From contig NC_079501.1 of the NCBI RefSeq assembly GCF_030052815.1, positions 91,846,759 through 91,910,758 of the forward strand: 64,000 bases of DNA. Direction: 5' to 3'. The position numbers were made by a program, and so were the translations under genes. The stretch is from Hevea brasiliensis. Its lineage: Eukaryota > Streptophyta > Magnoliopsida > Malpighiales > Euphorbiaceae. Under the pieces are notes generated by a model. The model did no database searches. It was not told the origin of the DNA and saw only the letters and a list, made by a program, of their open reading frames with translations. Below are positions 48,325 to 59,465 of this stretch, one piece after another. How positions within the stretch are numbered: the first letter of the stretch is position 1; every line of letters starts with the position of its first letter.

Positions 48325-51300
48325 TAAAATGACATAATTTTGCAAAATTATAAGGGCTTATTTGTAAATAGTTATAATGTTTAATAATCAATTTGTAAAA
48401 TATGTGGATGGTTTTGTAATTAACCAAAATTTTTAACGATCTTAAATTAATTAATCCAGATTTTTAGTAATTATAATTTAAATTTAAAATTTTAATTTAA
48501 TGAGACCCAAATTTTAAAAATGCAGGGACTAAATTGTTAATAGAACAAAACCTTAGAGACTAAATTATTTTGAAATTAAAAATAAATTTAAGAGCATTTT
48601 GATAATTTTTGCTAGAATTAACAATAATTTAACTGAAATTCTAACGGTAGGGATTAACTTGTAGGTTTATTAAAGTGTTGAGGATTAAATTGCTTGATTT
48701 TAAAACTACAAAGATTAAGTTATAGGTTCAACCAAATCTCAGGGACTAGCTTGCAGTTTACCTATAATTTATAAATATGTAAAAAGAAATAAATGACAAG
48801 GAAAGGAAGTTGAAAGCCATTTAACTGTACTGTTAGTTTTCCTAATTAGTTGCGCTCTCTGCATTTTTTGTTATTTATATCTCTGTCCAAGGACCACTGT
48901 TGTTTTCTCATCTCTCTCTCTCTCTCTCTCTCTCTCAATCCTTTTTTTTTTCCCTAGAGTCGAAAAGATATAAAGCTGTTATTATTCGGATTGACAGCCC
49001 TGGAGGTGATGCCCTTGCTTCTGATTTGTAAGTGATTTTTTGTTGTTCCTTAATGTTCCAAGCTGCTTCTGTGAATAATTTCACAATAAATAATGCTAAT
49101 ATTATTGTTATCAAGTTACAAACAAGTTTTCAGTGGGAAGTGATCTTTGACATTTTTGTGTGATCAATTCAAGTGAAGTAATGGATCAACTGCCCCTCTC
49201 TTGCACCCTGCACCCCTGCGCCACACCCCCTCCCCCTTACCCGGTCACCTTTTTTGTCGAGCATTGACTGAGAAGGAACTTGGATTGCTATCATTGACAC
49301 AAAATAGATGTAGACAAATCCCACGCATATTGAGTTGGATTTAGCACCTCATATTGCATAAAATACCTGTACTTTTGCCAAGAAAAATTTGTGATAGGGA
49401 ATTATCTTGAATACAGTAGATGTATTGGATATGGTCATAGTTATCAGAATCATATCATCCGTTAAATAATTCAAAATGGGCATGAAAATTGAAATTGAAC
49501 AAAATGATAGATAAATCCACAATTCATCATATTGATCTTCCCATTCAATCCAATTTTAAATTCTCATGATTGAAAAAGTATACTAGATAGTTGGTTTCAT
49601 CTTATCAATTCCACTTCTTTAATCACTGTCTCTGTCTCTGTCTCTATCTCTACCTCTACCTCCCTACCTGTATCTCTATCTCCATCTCCTGTCTTGGTCT
49701 CTACATATTTCTTCTTCTTTTTTCCTCTCTTCCTGCCTATTGTCTGACTCTCCTTTCTTTTTTTTTTCTTTTTTTTTTTTATTCATGTCTATTCTGTTTA
49801 TTCTTTGTCTCCACTCCATACAAAAGGTGATCGCTACAACTGAAATTGCAAGTCCATATAATCTTCCTATTAACTATTCAAAAATTTAGCATAAAAAAAA
49901 TTCAAAAATTTATATTTGAAAACTGAAACATTTTCTATTAAATGTCTATGGTTTAAGGATAAGGAAAAGGTGAAATTCCTTGAATCATGCCTCAAATTTT
50001 GACATCATTATTATTTATTTTTTTTAAATCTTATATTCATGAATGTGATAATCAGTTCTTTTGTTGTTTTCGGAAAATATGAAATAAAATAAAAATCAAT
50101 TCCCTGTTTAATTGTCACTTGTGTTAATATATGTAGAATGTGGAGGGAAATCCGGCTTTTGGCTGAAAAAAAACCTGTGATTGCGTCTATGTCTGATGTG
50201 GCTGCGAGTGGAGGATACTATATGGCAATGGCAGCAGGGGCTATTGTTGCGGAAAATTTAACCTTAACTGGCTCTATTGGAGTTGTTACAGGTAAAAGTA
50301 AATGTTGAAAAATCTGTGCAAGTATGAAAATGAAAACATCTTTGTAAGTATGAAGATGCTGCCTTCTCTTGAAGAAAATCTTTTCTTTTATTTCCTAAAA
50401 AAAGAAGACAATGACATACTATGACATGGAACAGTTTAGGCATGCAAGAAAGAGGAAAAATTGCAGGTTAGGTGTGTGGATTCTTAAGTTGTTTATTGAG
50501 CCAGGCTGGGTTATTAATTAAAATGCTTCTGCAAAACCTTGATTTTGAACTTGTGTTCAGGGTAGCCAACAATGAAGAAATTACTTTATTTGTAGAACAA
50601 ATTAGAAAAAGAGAAGGAAAAAGGAATAAAAAATAAAAGATAAGAAATTAACCTATTTTAAGTTGCTAAATAAAGTTTTCTGCATTATTTTGTTAGTATT
50701 TAATTCCTTGAAATGGTGGTTAATTTATAGGGAAGTTTAACCTTGGGAAACTATATGAAAGGATTGGCTTCAACAAGGAAATTATATCAAGAGGTAAATA
50801 TGCTGAGCTCCTTGCAGCTGAACAACGACCTATGAGGTGAGAGACCTTGTTGTATTTCTTAATACAAGTTCTTTTAAAACAGAATTGTGGATCTATAATT
50901 TACAAGAGGTTAAAACTCAAGTTGGATGAGATGTATGCCTGTGGATCCCATGCCTGACTTTGTTGTCTTGACTATTGAAGGCTTCCTTATTTGATTGGAT
51001 GGTTCCCAAATCTTGCATTTCTTCTTTGAATTATGTTTCCATTTGCCATACTACCTGAAGGAAACTAACCAGACTTAATTTTCCAGACCAGATGAAGCAG
51101 AACTTTTTGCTAGGTCAGCTCAAAATGCATATAAGCAATTTCGAGACAAGGCAGCATTTTCAAGATCAATGGCTGTAATTTTTTTAGCATTCATTTCAAA
51201 ATTAAGTTTATTTATTTTGGGGCAAACATTCAAGGAGAAATTAGAAAAAGGAAAAATAAATTCAAAATTCCTCATCGTTACACTGCCAGGTGGATAAGAT

Positions 51301-52392
51301 GGAAGAGGTTGCACAAGGCAGAGTCTGGACTGGTAAAGATGCAGCTTCACGAGGTCTAGTTGATGCTACTGGTGGGCTATCTCGAGCTATTGCCATCGCA
51401 AAACAGAAAGCCAACATTCCCCAAGACAAACAGGTTTGTTTTGACTTCATAATTTGATCTTCTTTTTCATGTTGATTACAAGATTGGTTTCTGTTTAAGA
51501 AAAGAATGCTGATTACTATATTTGTTAATTACCCAAGCTTACTTCAAATTGATTAGTTCAGAAGTCTAGCACATCCCGTAGTCATGCTTATTTTGTCCAG
51601 ACTATTGATGCTTTATCCCTACTGAAATTTTTATAATTGTTGAGACTCTAGTAGTACTTTTGATATGGTGATAATGGTTTATGAAAAAGGAGGCTTTTTA
51701 TTTCTCAAATCACTACTCCCTCTTTGGTTTCCAAGAGGGATCAAGATGTTTGTTGTCTTGTCTCTCTGTGTTGAATTTTAGTCCCTGACCACACCAGCTG
51801 AGTTGCCGACAAAGCCTCCCTTCCCAGCCCTCCTGTAATGTAATCATGCATTATTGTGCACCTTAACAAGTAGAGAAACTCCCTGTTTTTGCCCTTCTGT
51901 ATAGATCTTCTCATTTGCTTTTCACTCAAATCTTCTCTTAACTGCAAGTGCTTGGCATTAGTGATCTTTCTCCTGAGGTAACCATTAAAATTTTTAATAT
52001 TATGGCTAGAATTTGGTTATCTATGAAACTGGCCTCATTTATTTGTTCATTATTTTCCATTTAAAATCAATGATCTGCACATCTGTTATTCTGGAAGAAG
52101 TGCAATGCCATTTTCCTATCTTCTGTATGAGCTATCTTGACAACTATGCTTAACGGCCCAGGTAACCCTGGTTGAACTGTCAAGACCCTCGCCTACACTG
52201 CCAGAGATCTTAAGTGGCATAGGGAGCTCAATAGCAGGAGTAGACAGAACATTGAAAGAACTGCTACAAGACCTATCATTTTCAGATGGAGTTCAAGCCC
52301 GGATGGATGGAATCTTGTTCCAGAGATTGGAGGGAACTTCATATGCCAATCCCATTTTAGGTTTGATAAGAGATTACCTCAATTCCCTCTGA
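43142..52392 (+). CDS. SPPA: signal peptide peptidase A / protease IV, plastid
   Basis: Thirteen coding exons assigned by eye: 43142-43588, 43720-43903, 44261-44398, 45571-45741, 45816-45919, 46365-46432, 47146-47312, 48958-49027, 50137-50291, 50731-50836, 51087-51174, 51290-51433, 52162-52392. All introns are GT-AG and the frame is continuous, giving 690 aa, close to the Arabidopsis plastid SppA. Family S49 serine protease with duplicated domains. The putative catalytic lysine is K275 (GKYKSAGDQ) and the serine S474 (VAASGGYYM), after the [13 protein letters not shown] block at 438-450. The N-terminal ~75 residues are rich in Ser, His and Leu and poor in acidic residues, as expected of a plastid transit peptide. 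In Arabidopsis the protein is associated with thylakoids and light-induced. Introns contain a SINE-like piece, microsatellites and a 980-bp foldback element. No break is seen in the coding sequence. Confidence 0.9.
43934..44092 (+). mobile_element. Au-SINE-like fragment in SppA intron 2
   Basis: It contains AAGGTGACCTAGTGCACAAAG, GGGTTCGAGCC (resembling a tRNA-type B box) and CTGCAAGGCAGGGTAAGGCT. All three recall plant Au-type SINEs, but the order and middle part do not match a full copy as I know it. Limits are approximate. Confidence 0.4.
45197..45238. repeat. (GA)n microsatellite in SppA intron 3
   Basis: About 20 AG dinucleotides. Confidence 0.95.
46287..46316. repeat. (GT)n microsatellite in SppA intron 5
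   Basis: A GT run with one GC interruption. Confidence 0.9.
47784..48763. mobile_element. 980-bp foldback MITE in SppA intron 7
   Basis: Ends GGGTAAACTACAA on the left and TTGCAGTTTACCT on the right, flanked by an 8-bp direct repeat ATAATTTA (47776-47783 and 48764-48771). Long inverted arms carry the motifs AACCTACAACTT and CAATTTAATCC on one side and their complements on the other. The left arm is itself a tandem duplication of about 195 bp (from 47790 and from about 47985). Long arms and an 8-bp duplication suggest a hAT- or Mutator-type non-autonomous element. There is an (AT)n run at 48293-48320. Confidence 0.75.
48909..48937 (+). repeat. (CT)n tract before SppA exon 8
   Basis: A CT run followed by a T-rich stretch. 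Together they form an extended polypyrimidine tract upstream of the TAG acceptor at 48955-48957. Confidence 0.9.
49618..49700. repeat. TCTCTG/TCTCTA hexamer minisatellite in SppA intron 8
   Basis: An imperfect tandem of CTGTCT, CTATCT and CTACCT units. Confidence 0.8.
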
Positions 52393-53470
52393 CCAATTTG
52401 TCTTAACCATTTTCCCCCTTTGGCTGAATGTATATTGGGTTTGATTTTTTTAATAATGGTAATGTAATGGTGATAGGGGGACCAATAGATCTCTTTATAG
52501 GGGATGGAACTTACCTCATTCCAGAAAAGATGGATAGGGGTGGTCTAGTCTGAATTTTGTTCCTGTTAAACTTTGGAACGAGTTCATCCACGTTATAGGG
52601 AAAAAAAAGAAAGAAAGAAAGAAAGAAAGATTACAATTTTTTTTTATTAATAATGTGAAAGTGTAATATAGAAAATTAATTCTTATTATTTATAGATGCG
52701 TTTCCCTATAGGACTCTGATTAGACCAGATGTGATGTATGATAGTGAATGTTAGTTTGGTATTTACTGTTAACATACTCCAAAATTAGTGACAGAAATGC
52801 GGATATTAAAATAAATATTTAGTAATGAGTCAAATAATTATATTTGTTAAAAATGATTAAGAGATTAAATTATTAATAAAATTATATTTTGAGAGTAACT
52901 AATGTATTTTTTAAAATATAGAATTAATTATTGAGTTTTATTAAAATAAGAATATTAAATAGTAATTTGATGACATTGATTAATAGAAAAATTAATGAAG
53001 GGATTAAATAATTTAATGAAAATTAAATATATAAATTAAATAATATATTTTGTAGAACATTAAAATTAAGTAATTAATTTCTTTAAACGAGTAATTTTTT
53101 TTCTTATGAGAAATTACCATGTAATTTTACTTATGTTAATCATGGGTTCAAAGTGGCTTCTCGAGAATGTTTTTTGTTAGCCAATTTGGCCCAACACCGT
53201 TTGACCAAACTGACTTAGGTTTAAAAAATTTATAGATTATGAATAAAAGAATAAAATTGACTCATCTCTCTTTTTCTGTCCTCTTAGAACCTTCTCTTCC
53301 TTTTTCTCTCTCTTCTTTTCTTCTTCTCTCTCCCTGAAATTCCTGTGTCTCATGAGTAAAGAAAACACCAAAATACAGTCTTTTAAATACAATCTTCTCT
53401 CTTTTATGTTATTTGGGACTGGAAGTAGAATATACAATCCTCTCTCTTTTTATGACATCAATGATTCATA
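52393..53470. other. SppA 3' flank and intergenic DNA
   Basis: Probable SppA 3' untranslated region, then a GAAA tetranucleotide run (about 52600-52630) and AT-rich DNA. Part of it (52855-53105) resembles the foldback repeats at 9643-10106 and 58216-58568. No gene supported. Confidence 0.5.
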
Positions 53471-53880
53471 GGCCAACTTGAACATTTTAGCTGATTTGAA
53501 TGATAAATGGGCAGCCTATGCAAGACCTGGCAGATGGAATGATCTGGATATGTTGGAAATTGGCAATGGAGGCATGACTTACAGATTCTAACAAATAAGG
53601 AGGTCATTGCCGTAAATCAAGACCCACTTGGGGTAAGAAAGGAAAGTTTACACTGCCGGAACTGATAGTTGCCTGCAGGTGCTTTGCCTGGAAATCGCTT
53701 GGTGGTTGCTCTTGGAATCATTGATCCAAAGCTGCAACAATTGCAGTTAGATGGAATGTGCTTGGGCTTGAAGTTGGCACCAGTGTCTCAGCGCGAGACT
53801 TGTGGTAGCACAAAGATGTTGCAGGAGATGCAGTGGCATCATTTGGCGCTCGAGTAGATTCTCACAATTGTGTTTTAGAA
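53471..53880 (+). pseudogene. alpha-galactosidase fragment, decayed
   Basis: Translating in shifting frames gives [30 protein letters not shown], then NKEVIAVNQDPLGV, GALPGNRLVVAL and GLEVGTSVSARDLW followed by a stop, then HKDVAGDAVASFGARVDSHN. This is the order of conserved blocks in the C-terminal third of plant GH27 alpha-galactosidases. The segment of roughly 35 residues expected between GGMT and NKEVIAVN is missing, as is part of the linker after DPLGV, and there are several frameshifts. No introns separate the blocks. The N-terminal catalytic region is absent. Not expected to yield an enzyme. Confidence 0.85.
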
Positions 53881-54490
53881 GGTATTTGGCTTGCTTATTT
53901 ATTTTTAATTTTTTAATTTAAAATATATTTAAAATAAATTAATTTAAAAATAAATAATTAATTTTTTAATAAAATTATTTAAGATTAATTTTTAAATAAT
54001 TTAAGTATTTAATTAAAAAAATTTAAAAATAATTTAATTTATCAATATTATCAAAAAATATATCATTGAATGTTTTAATTATTAAAAGAGAATAATATTT
54101 ATGTTTTAGAAAAAATTATTAAGATAATATAATATTTTTCTTGATTAAAATATAATTTTAAATTAAATAAAAAAATTATAAGTAATTTTATTTATAATTT
54201 TTAATTTATTTTAAATAAATTTTTAAATTATAAATTAAATTAAATATTAATTTGATTTATAATTTTTTATTTATAAATATATTTAATGTACTTATAAGCC
54301 AAACCATTAATTAAATTGATCATAGGCTCAATTTCAAAATTTTCCTAAATTTAAAAATAATAATCGGATTAGCTTATTAGAAAATGGTGAAAAATTAAGA
54401 GGAAAATTTTAACTTCATTCCAACATGAAATGATGAAAATCCCAAATTTGTTTCTTCATATTTCAGACATTACTATTTTTTTTTCTTACA
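53881..54490. other. AT-rich intergenic DNA upstream of the PPR gene
   Basis: Low-complexity A/T sequence with no supported gene. Confidence 0.6.
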
Positions 54491-54492
54491 CT

Positions 54493-54505
54493 AAACGACG
54501 TCGTT
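54493..54505. promoter_or_regulatory. AAACGACGTCGTT palindromic promoter motif
   Basis: A 12-base palindrome core (AACGACGTCGTT) about 90 bases before the PPR start codon. Similar motifs are enriched in plant promoters. A one-base variant lies upstream of the TRAX gene at 59163-59175. Confidence 0.45.
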
Positions 54506-54591
54506 CCTTTCCCATGCATATCCTTCTTTGTCTCCTGGGTCAATACTTGGACAGAATAGAACCGCGCTTGAAAATTATGCAGTAAGTTACC

Positions 54592-57558
54592 ATGGTTTCT
54601 CTGCAACAACTCAATAACACTGCTTTAGTGTCACCTTCACTGCCTTATCACCACCTTCACTTCTATAGAACCATTAGTCCACCAGCACGTAGAAGACTTT
54701 ACCTCAAACAAACACTTCAACCAAGATCATCTCTTCATTTCTCTACCCATACTCACCAAAGCCACTCTGTATCTCTATCAGACCATACCCATCAGCTCTC
54801 TTTTCTACCAGAGATTGCTAAACTCTCCGAAACTGGTAGCCTAACTGAAGCCTTGAACCTTTTTCAGAAAAACTTGCAAAATGATAGCTCCAATTCTTCA
54901 GAAACGAAAGAAGCAATGGGCATTCTGCTTCAAGCCTGCGGCCACCAAAAAGACATTGAGACTGGTCGAAAAATTCATGAGATTGTTTCTAAATCGACCC
55001 AATATAGTAATGATTATGTTCTTAATACCCGTCTCATTACCATGTATGCCGCGTGTGGTTCTGTTTTGGATTCTCGTCTCGTGTTTGATAATTTACAGAG
55101 GAAGAATTTGTTTCAATGGAATGCACTTGTTAGTGGGTATACTAGAAATGAACTTTATTGTGAGGCAATTAATGTCTTTGTAGAATTGATGTCGGATACA
55201 GAGTTTGAACCTGATAATTTTACTTTCCCTTGTGTGATCAAGGCTTGTGCTGGGCTTTTAGGTGCTGGGTTAGGGGAGGTGATTCATGGGATGGTGATAA
55301 AGATGGCTTTGGTTTTGGATGTTTTTGTGGGCAATGCATTGATTGCAATGTATGGGAAATGTGGGTTGGTTGATGGAGCGGTGAAAGTGTTTGATTATAT
55401 GCCTGTTAGGAACTTGATTTCGTGGAATTCAATGATTTGTGGGTTCTCTGAGAATGGATTTTCTGTAGACAGTCTTAATTTGTTAGTGGAGATGTTAGTG
55501 GGTGAGCAAGGGTTGGCACCTGATGTTGCCACAATGGTGACAATATTACCAGTTTGTGCAAGAGAAGTAGAACTTGATCTGGGAATGGAAATCCATGGTT
55601 TGGCTATAAAACTGGGACTGAGCGAAGAGGTGAAGGTGAATAATGCTTTGGTAGACATGTATTCAAAATGTGGATACTTGCCTGAAGCGCTAATGTTATT
55701 TGATAAGAACAATAACAAAAATGTTGTTTCTTGGAATACAATGATTGGAGGTTTTTCCACGGAAGGATATATATTCGAGTCATTTAATCTTTTGAGGAAA
55801 ATGCAGATGCAACAGGAGATAGAGCCTAATGAGGTCACTGTATTGAATATTTTGCCTTCTTGTTTGGAGAATTCACAGTTGCCGAGTTTAAAGGAAATTC
55901 ATGGCTATTCAATTAGACATGAGTTTCAATATGATGAATTAGTGGCCAATGCTCTTGTTACAGCCTATGCTAAGTGTGGAATGCTGAGTTCTGCTGAGCG
56001 TGTCTTTAACAGAATGGAGATGAAGACGGTGAGTTCTTGGAATGCACTTATTGGCGGTTATGCACAAAATGGTGATCCTAAACAGGCTTTAAATTTTTAC
56101 ATTCAAATGACATATTTAGGCTTCGAACCTGATTGGTTTAGCATAGGTAGCCTTCTCTTAGCTTGTGCCCACCTAAACTCGCTGCGCTGTGGCCAAGAGG
56201 TTCATGGATTTGCACTAAGAAATGGATTGGAAACTGATTCATTTATTGGTGTGTCTCTATTATCCCTTTACATCCATTGTAAAAAATCATCTTCTGCACG
56301 TTTATTATTTGATGGGATGGAAGATAAAAGTTTAGTGTCGTGGAATGCAATGATTTCTGGTTACTCACAAAATGGGCTTCCAGCTGAAGCCCTGACTTTG
56401 TTTCGTAAATTGCTTTCTAATGGAATTCAGCCATCTGACATTGCTATAATGAGTGTGCTTGGGGCTTGTTCACAACTATCAGCTTTGCGGCTGGGAAAAG
56501 AAACTCATTGTTATGCATTGAAATCCTCACTCACAGAGGATGTTTTTGTCAGTTGTTCAATTATTGACATGTATGCAAAAAGTGGTTGTATAGAAGAATC
56601 GCGAAGTGTTTTTGATGGGCTAAGAGATAAAGATGTTGCATCGTGGAATGCTATAATTGCTGCATATGGGTTTCATGGACATGGGAAAGAGGCAATAAAA
56701 CTGTTTGAGAGAATGGAGAACATTGGCCAAATGCCTGATTGTTTCACATTTATCGGAATTTTGACTGCATGTTGTCATGCTGGGCTGGTTGAAGAAGGGT
56801 TGAAATATTTCAGTGAGATGCAGAATTCCCATGGACTAGAACCAAAATTGAAGCATTACGCGTGTGTTATAGATATGCTGGGTCGTGCCAGAAGATTGGA
56901 TGATGCTCTAAGGCTTGTCAATGAGATGCCTGAACAACCAGATAGTGGAATCTGGAGCTCATTGCTCAGTTCCTGCAGAAGGTTTGGTGCTCTAGAAATG
57001 GGGGAGAAAGTTGCAGAGAAGTTGTTAGAATTAGAACCAAATAAAGTAGAGAACTATGTATTACTTTCAAACTTGTATGCTGGATCAGGTCGGTGGGAGG
57101 ACGTGCGAAGGGTGAGACAAATTATTAAGGATATTGGTATTCAAAAAGATGCTGGCTGCAGTTGGATTGAGCTTGGGGGTAAAGTATATAGTTTCCTTGT
57201 AGGTGACAATTTGCTGCCAGAGTCAGAGGAAATCCGGTTGAAATGGAGAAGATTAGAGAAACAGATAAGTAAAATTGGATATAAACCTAACACAGGCTCT
57301 GTGCTTCATGAGGTGGAGGAAGATGAGAAGATCGAGATATTGCGGGGGCACAGTGAGAAGCTAGCAGTTTGTTTTGGTTTGTTGAAGACAACTAAAAGTA
57401 CAACTCTCAGAATTTTCAAGAATCTTCGGATTTGTGTAGATTGCCATAATGCAGCCAAGTTAATATCAAAGGTAGTTGAAAGAGAGATAATTATCAGAGA
57501 CAACAAGCGCTTTCACCATTTTAGAGATGGATTCTGTTCTTGTGGGGATTATTGGTGA
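54592..57558 (+). CDS. DYW-class pentatricopeptide repeat protein
   Basis: Intronless, 988 aa, with a good start context (ACCATGG). After an N-terminal region rich in Ser and His that could be an organelle-targeting peptide come many PLS-type PPR repeats (about 100-760), marked by recurring phrases such as NALIAMYGKCG, SWNAMISGYSQNG and CSIIDMYAKSG. E and E+ segments follow, then a complete DYW domain ending GFCSCGDYW. The deaminase-like residues are present: HSE at 920-922, C948, C951, and the terminal CxC at 982-984. Such proteins bind organelle RNA sequence-specifically and direct C-to-U editing. The sequence closely resembles, as I remember it, Arabidopsis At1g18485 (about 970 aa). The RNA target and organelle cannot be told from the sequence. 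No frameshift or stop is seen, so the gene looks intact. Confidence 0.95.
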   Translation: MVSLQQLNNTALVSPSLPYHHLHFYRTISPPARRRLYLKQTLQPRSSLHFSTHTHQSHSVSLSDHTHQLSFLPEIAKLSETGSLTEALNLFQKNLQNDSSNSSETKEAMGILLQACGHQKDIETGRKIHEIVSKSTQYSNDYVLNTRLITMYAACGSVLDSRLVFDNLQRKNLFQWNALVSGYTRNELYCEAINVFVELMSDTEFEPDNFTFPCVIKACAGLLGAGLGEVIHGMVIKMALVLDVFVGNALIAMYGKCGLVDGAVKVFDYMPVRNLISWNSMICGFSENGFSVDSLNLLVEMLVGEQGLAPDVATMVTILPVCAREVELDLGMEIHGLAIKLGLSEEVKVNNALVDMYSKCGYLPEALMLFDKNNNKNVVSWNTMIGGFSTEGYIFESFNLLRKMQMQQEIEPNEVTVLNILPSCLENSQLPSLKEIHGYSIRHEFQYDELVANALVTAYAKCGMLSSAERVFNRMEMKTVSSWNALIGGYAQNGDPKQALNFYIQMTYLGFEPDWFSIGSLLLACAHLNSLRCGQEVHGFALRNGLETDSFIGVSLLSLYIHCKKSSSARLLFDGMEDKSLVSWNAMISGYSQNGLPAEALTLFRKLLSNGIQPSDIAIMSVLGACSQLSALRLGKETHCYALKSSLTEDVFVSCSIIDMYAKSGCIEESRSVFDGLRDKDVASWNAIIAAYGFHGHGKEAIKLFERMENIGQMPDCFTFIGILTACCHAGLVEEGLKYFSEMQNSHGLEPKLKHYACVIDMLGRARRLDDALRLVNEMPEQPDSGIWSSLLSSCRRFGALEMGEKVAEKLLELEPNKVENYVLLSNLYAGSGRWEDVRRVRQIIKDIGIQKDAGCSWIELGGKVYSFLVGDNLLPESEEIRLKWRRLEKQISKIGYKPNTGSVLHEVEEDEKIEILRGHSEKLAVCFGLLKTTKSTTLRIFKNLRICVDCHNAAKLISKVVEREIIIRDNKRFHHFRDGFCSCGDYW

Positions 57559-58215
57559 AGTAAGGTAGGCAAGTTTTCCAATACTTGCTTTTGATTATTG
57601 AAATCCTTAATGAATGTTGATAAATGAGATTACAGGTCTTAGTCTCATCATCGTAATATGTCTTAAGTTCATAATGAATCTGATCTTGACAAAAATTTTC
57701 CGAGCACATATCTAAACTCTCTTAATAAGGATAAGTTTAACATTATTGTTAAAAAAAATTATTTTTTAAATATATAAGTTAGAAAATATTTAAAATTAAT
57801 TTGAAATTAAATTTGATATACTTCAATTATAAAAATTCTAAAATAATTAAATACTATTTTAAATTATTTTTAATAGCATCTAATATGTTATTTTTCAAAA
57901 GTTACTTTTTTTAACTTCTAAATCTCAATTCTAAACAGGGCTTAAATTCTCCAAATAAAAGTTATAAAGACAATAAAAAAAAAATTGGATTGTTGATTCA
58001 AAATAAAAAATTGAATTAAAAAAGGAATTAATTAAACAAAATAATTTCAAACGATTTAGCATGCGAATTTTATTTCAAAAAATCAATGGTTAACTCAACC
58101 GATAGAAGTGGATAAAAATATATAGGAGAAATTATAAAAAAGAAAAAGTGGCTCGTGATTTTGCACCTTTTTTTATGTCAACTTTGTGATAATTACCATT
58201 AGTAATTATCTTAAA

Positions 58216-58568
58216 TTTTGAAAAATTATTATTTAATTTTTATATTTTAATAAAATATAAAAAAAGATAATACAGAAATAAAAGAAAGAGAATTATAATA
58301 ATTAAGGTATGAAAAATAATTATAAGCTATATATTTAATAGAATCAAATTATAAGAACTAATTAATATATTTTTTAAAATATATGAACTAACTAATTAGT
58401 ATCACTAAAATAAAAAGATTAAATTATAATTTGACTAGCATTACTAATAAAAAATTAATAAAATGACTAAATAATTTAAGATACATGAATTAAATAGTAT
58501 ATTTTTTAAAATATAAAAATTAAAAATTAATTTCATTAAAATATAAAGACTGAATAGAAATTTTTTCT
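58216..58568. repeat. AT-rich foldback repeat, related to 9643-10106
   Basis: The left part (GAAAAATTATTATTTAAT...) matches the left arm at 9643, and the right part is its inverse. Boundaries are approximate. Confidence 0.4.
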
Positions 58569-59162
58569 TAAATTTTTATGAGTGGCATTAAATATTTTTT
58601 TTAATATTAAAAAATTACAAAAAAAAAATATCATATGATTTCGTAAATATTAACTTTGTGATAAAAAATATTGTATTTTTTTCGTTAGTAAAGCGAGCCT
58701 CTTCCATTAACACTATTAAATATTAAATATTTAATATAAAATAATTTTTAATTATAAATATAAATCACACTAGAAACAAAATTTAAAAATAAAATAGATG
58801 AGTCACCCTCAAAGTTGCGTCGATGCACAAGTTGCTGAAGTAGCAATATTCGTAATTTAAATTATTAAGACTGTAGATAAATTGAGAACGAAATTAAATT
58901 TTACTTGATAAGTGTTAAATTATCACTAAAAAATATATTTTTTAATTTAATAAGTATCGTATTAATAAAAATAATTTAAAAATTAATTAATAAATAATTA
59001 AAAATTAACTAATAAATATTATAAAATATTTTATATTACTTAAATTGAAAATTAAAAGATTTATCCACCTATGTATTTACCCCGGTAAGGCTTAAGGTTA
59101 CAATTTCCATTCCCCAACTTTAATGCCACATGGCTAGTAAGATGGCGAGTCCCTCTGCCTTA

Positions 59163-59175
59163 AAACGATGTCGTT
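59163..59175. promoter_or_regulatory. AAACGATGTCGTT motif upstream of tRNA-Val and TRAX
   Basis: A one-base variant of the palindromic AAACGACGTCGTT motif found before the PPR gene. It lies about 300 bases before the TRAX start codon, with the tRNA gene in between. Confidence 0.3.
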
Positions 59176-59231
59176 CCAATTTCCGTAAAGGTAAAACGCT
59201 ACCGGTCAGAAAACCAAAAACAATAACGATC

Positions 59232-59304
59232 TGATGCTGCCCAGGATCGAACTGGGGACCTTTAGTGTGTAAGACTAACGTGATAACCACTACACCACAG
59301 CATC
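59232..59304 (-). tRNA. tRNA-Val (anticodon UAC)
   Basis: A 73-base cloverleaf on the minus strand. The acceptor stem pairs GATGCTG with CAGCATC, followed by discriminator A. The D arm begins GTGTAGTGG, and the anticodon stem TTAGT/ACTAA is fully paired around the loop CTTACAC, giving anticodon TAC. The T arm CCCAG-TTCGATC-CTGGG is perfect. There is no intron. A T5 run downstream (within GTTATTGTTTTTGG, minus strand) would serve as Pol III terminator, and a CAA lies a few bases upstream of the 5' end, as usual for plant tRNA genes. It reads CTTACAC with no mismatched stems, so it is probably functional. Confidence 0.95.
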
Positions 59305-59465
59305 GGATTGCTTAATGCTCTTGTTCAAATAAGTTAGTCATGAGGAGCAGATCTTTGATCCTGTATCCGATGCTATGAATAGAAGGGAGGGTTTACAAGG
59401 TGTCAATTTGTGGGCGAGACAGGTAGATGTTGTACTGCGCTCGCTCACTCCACAGGATCTTTCTC

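Larger units (their letters stand above)
57559..59231. other. intergenic DNA between PPR and tRNA-Val
   Basis: PPR 3' flank, then AT-rich DNA. It contains a foldback repeat at 58216-58568. No gene supported. Confidence 0.6.
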
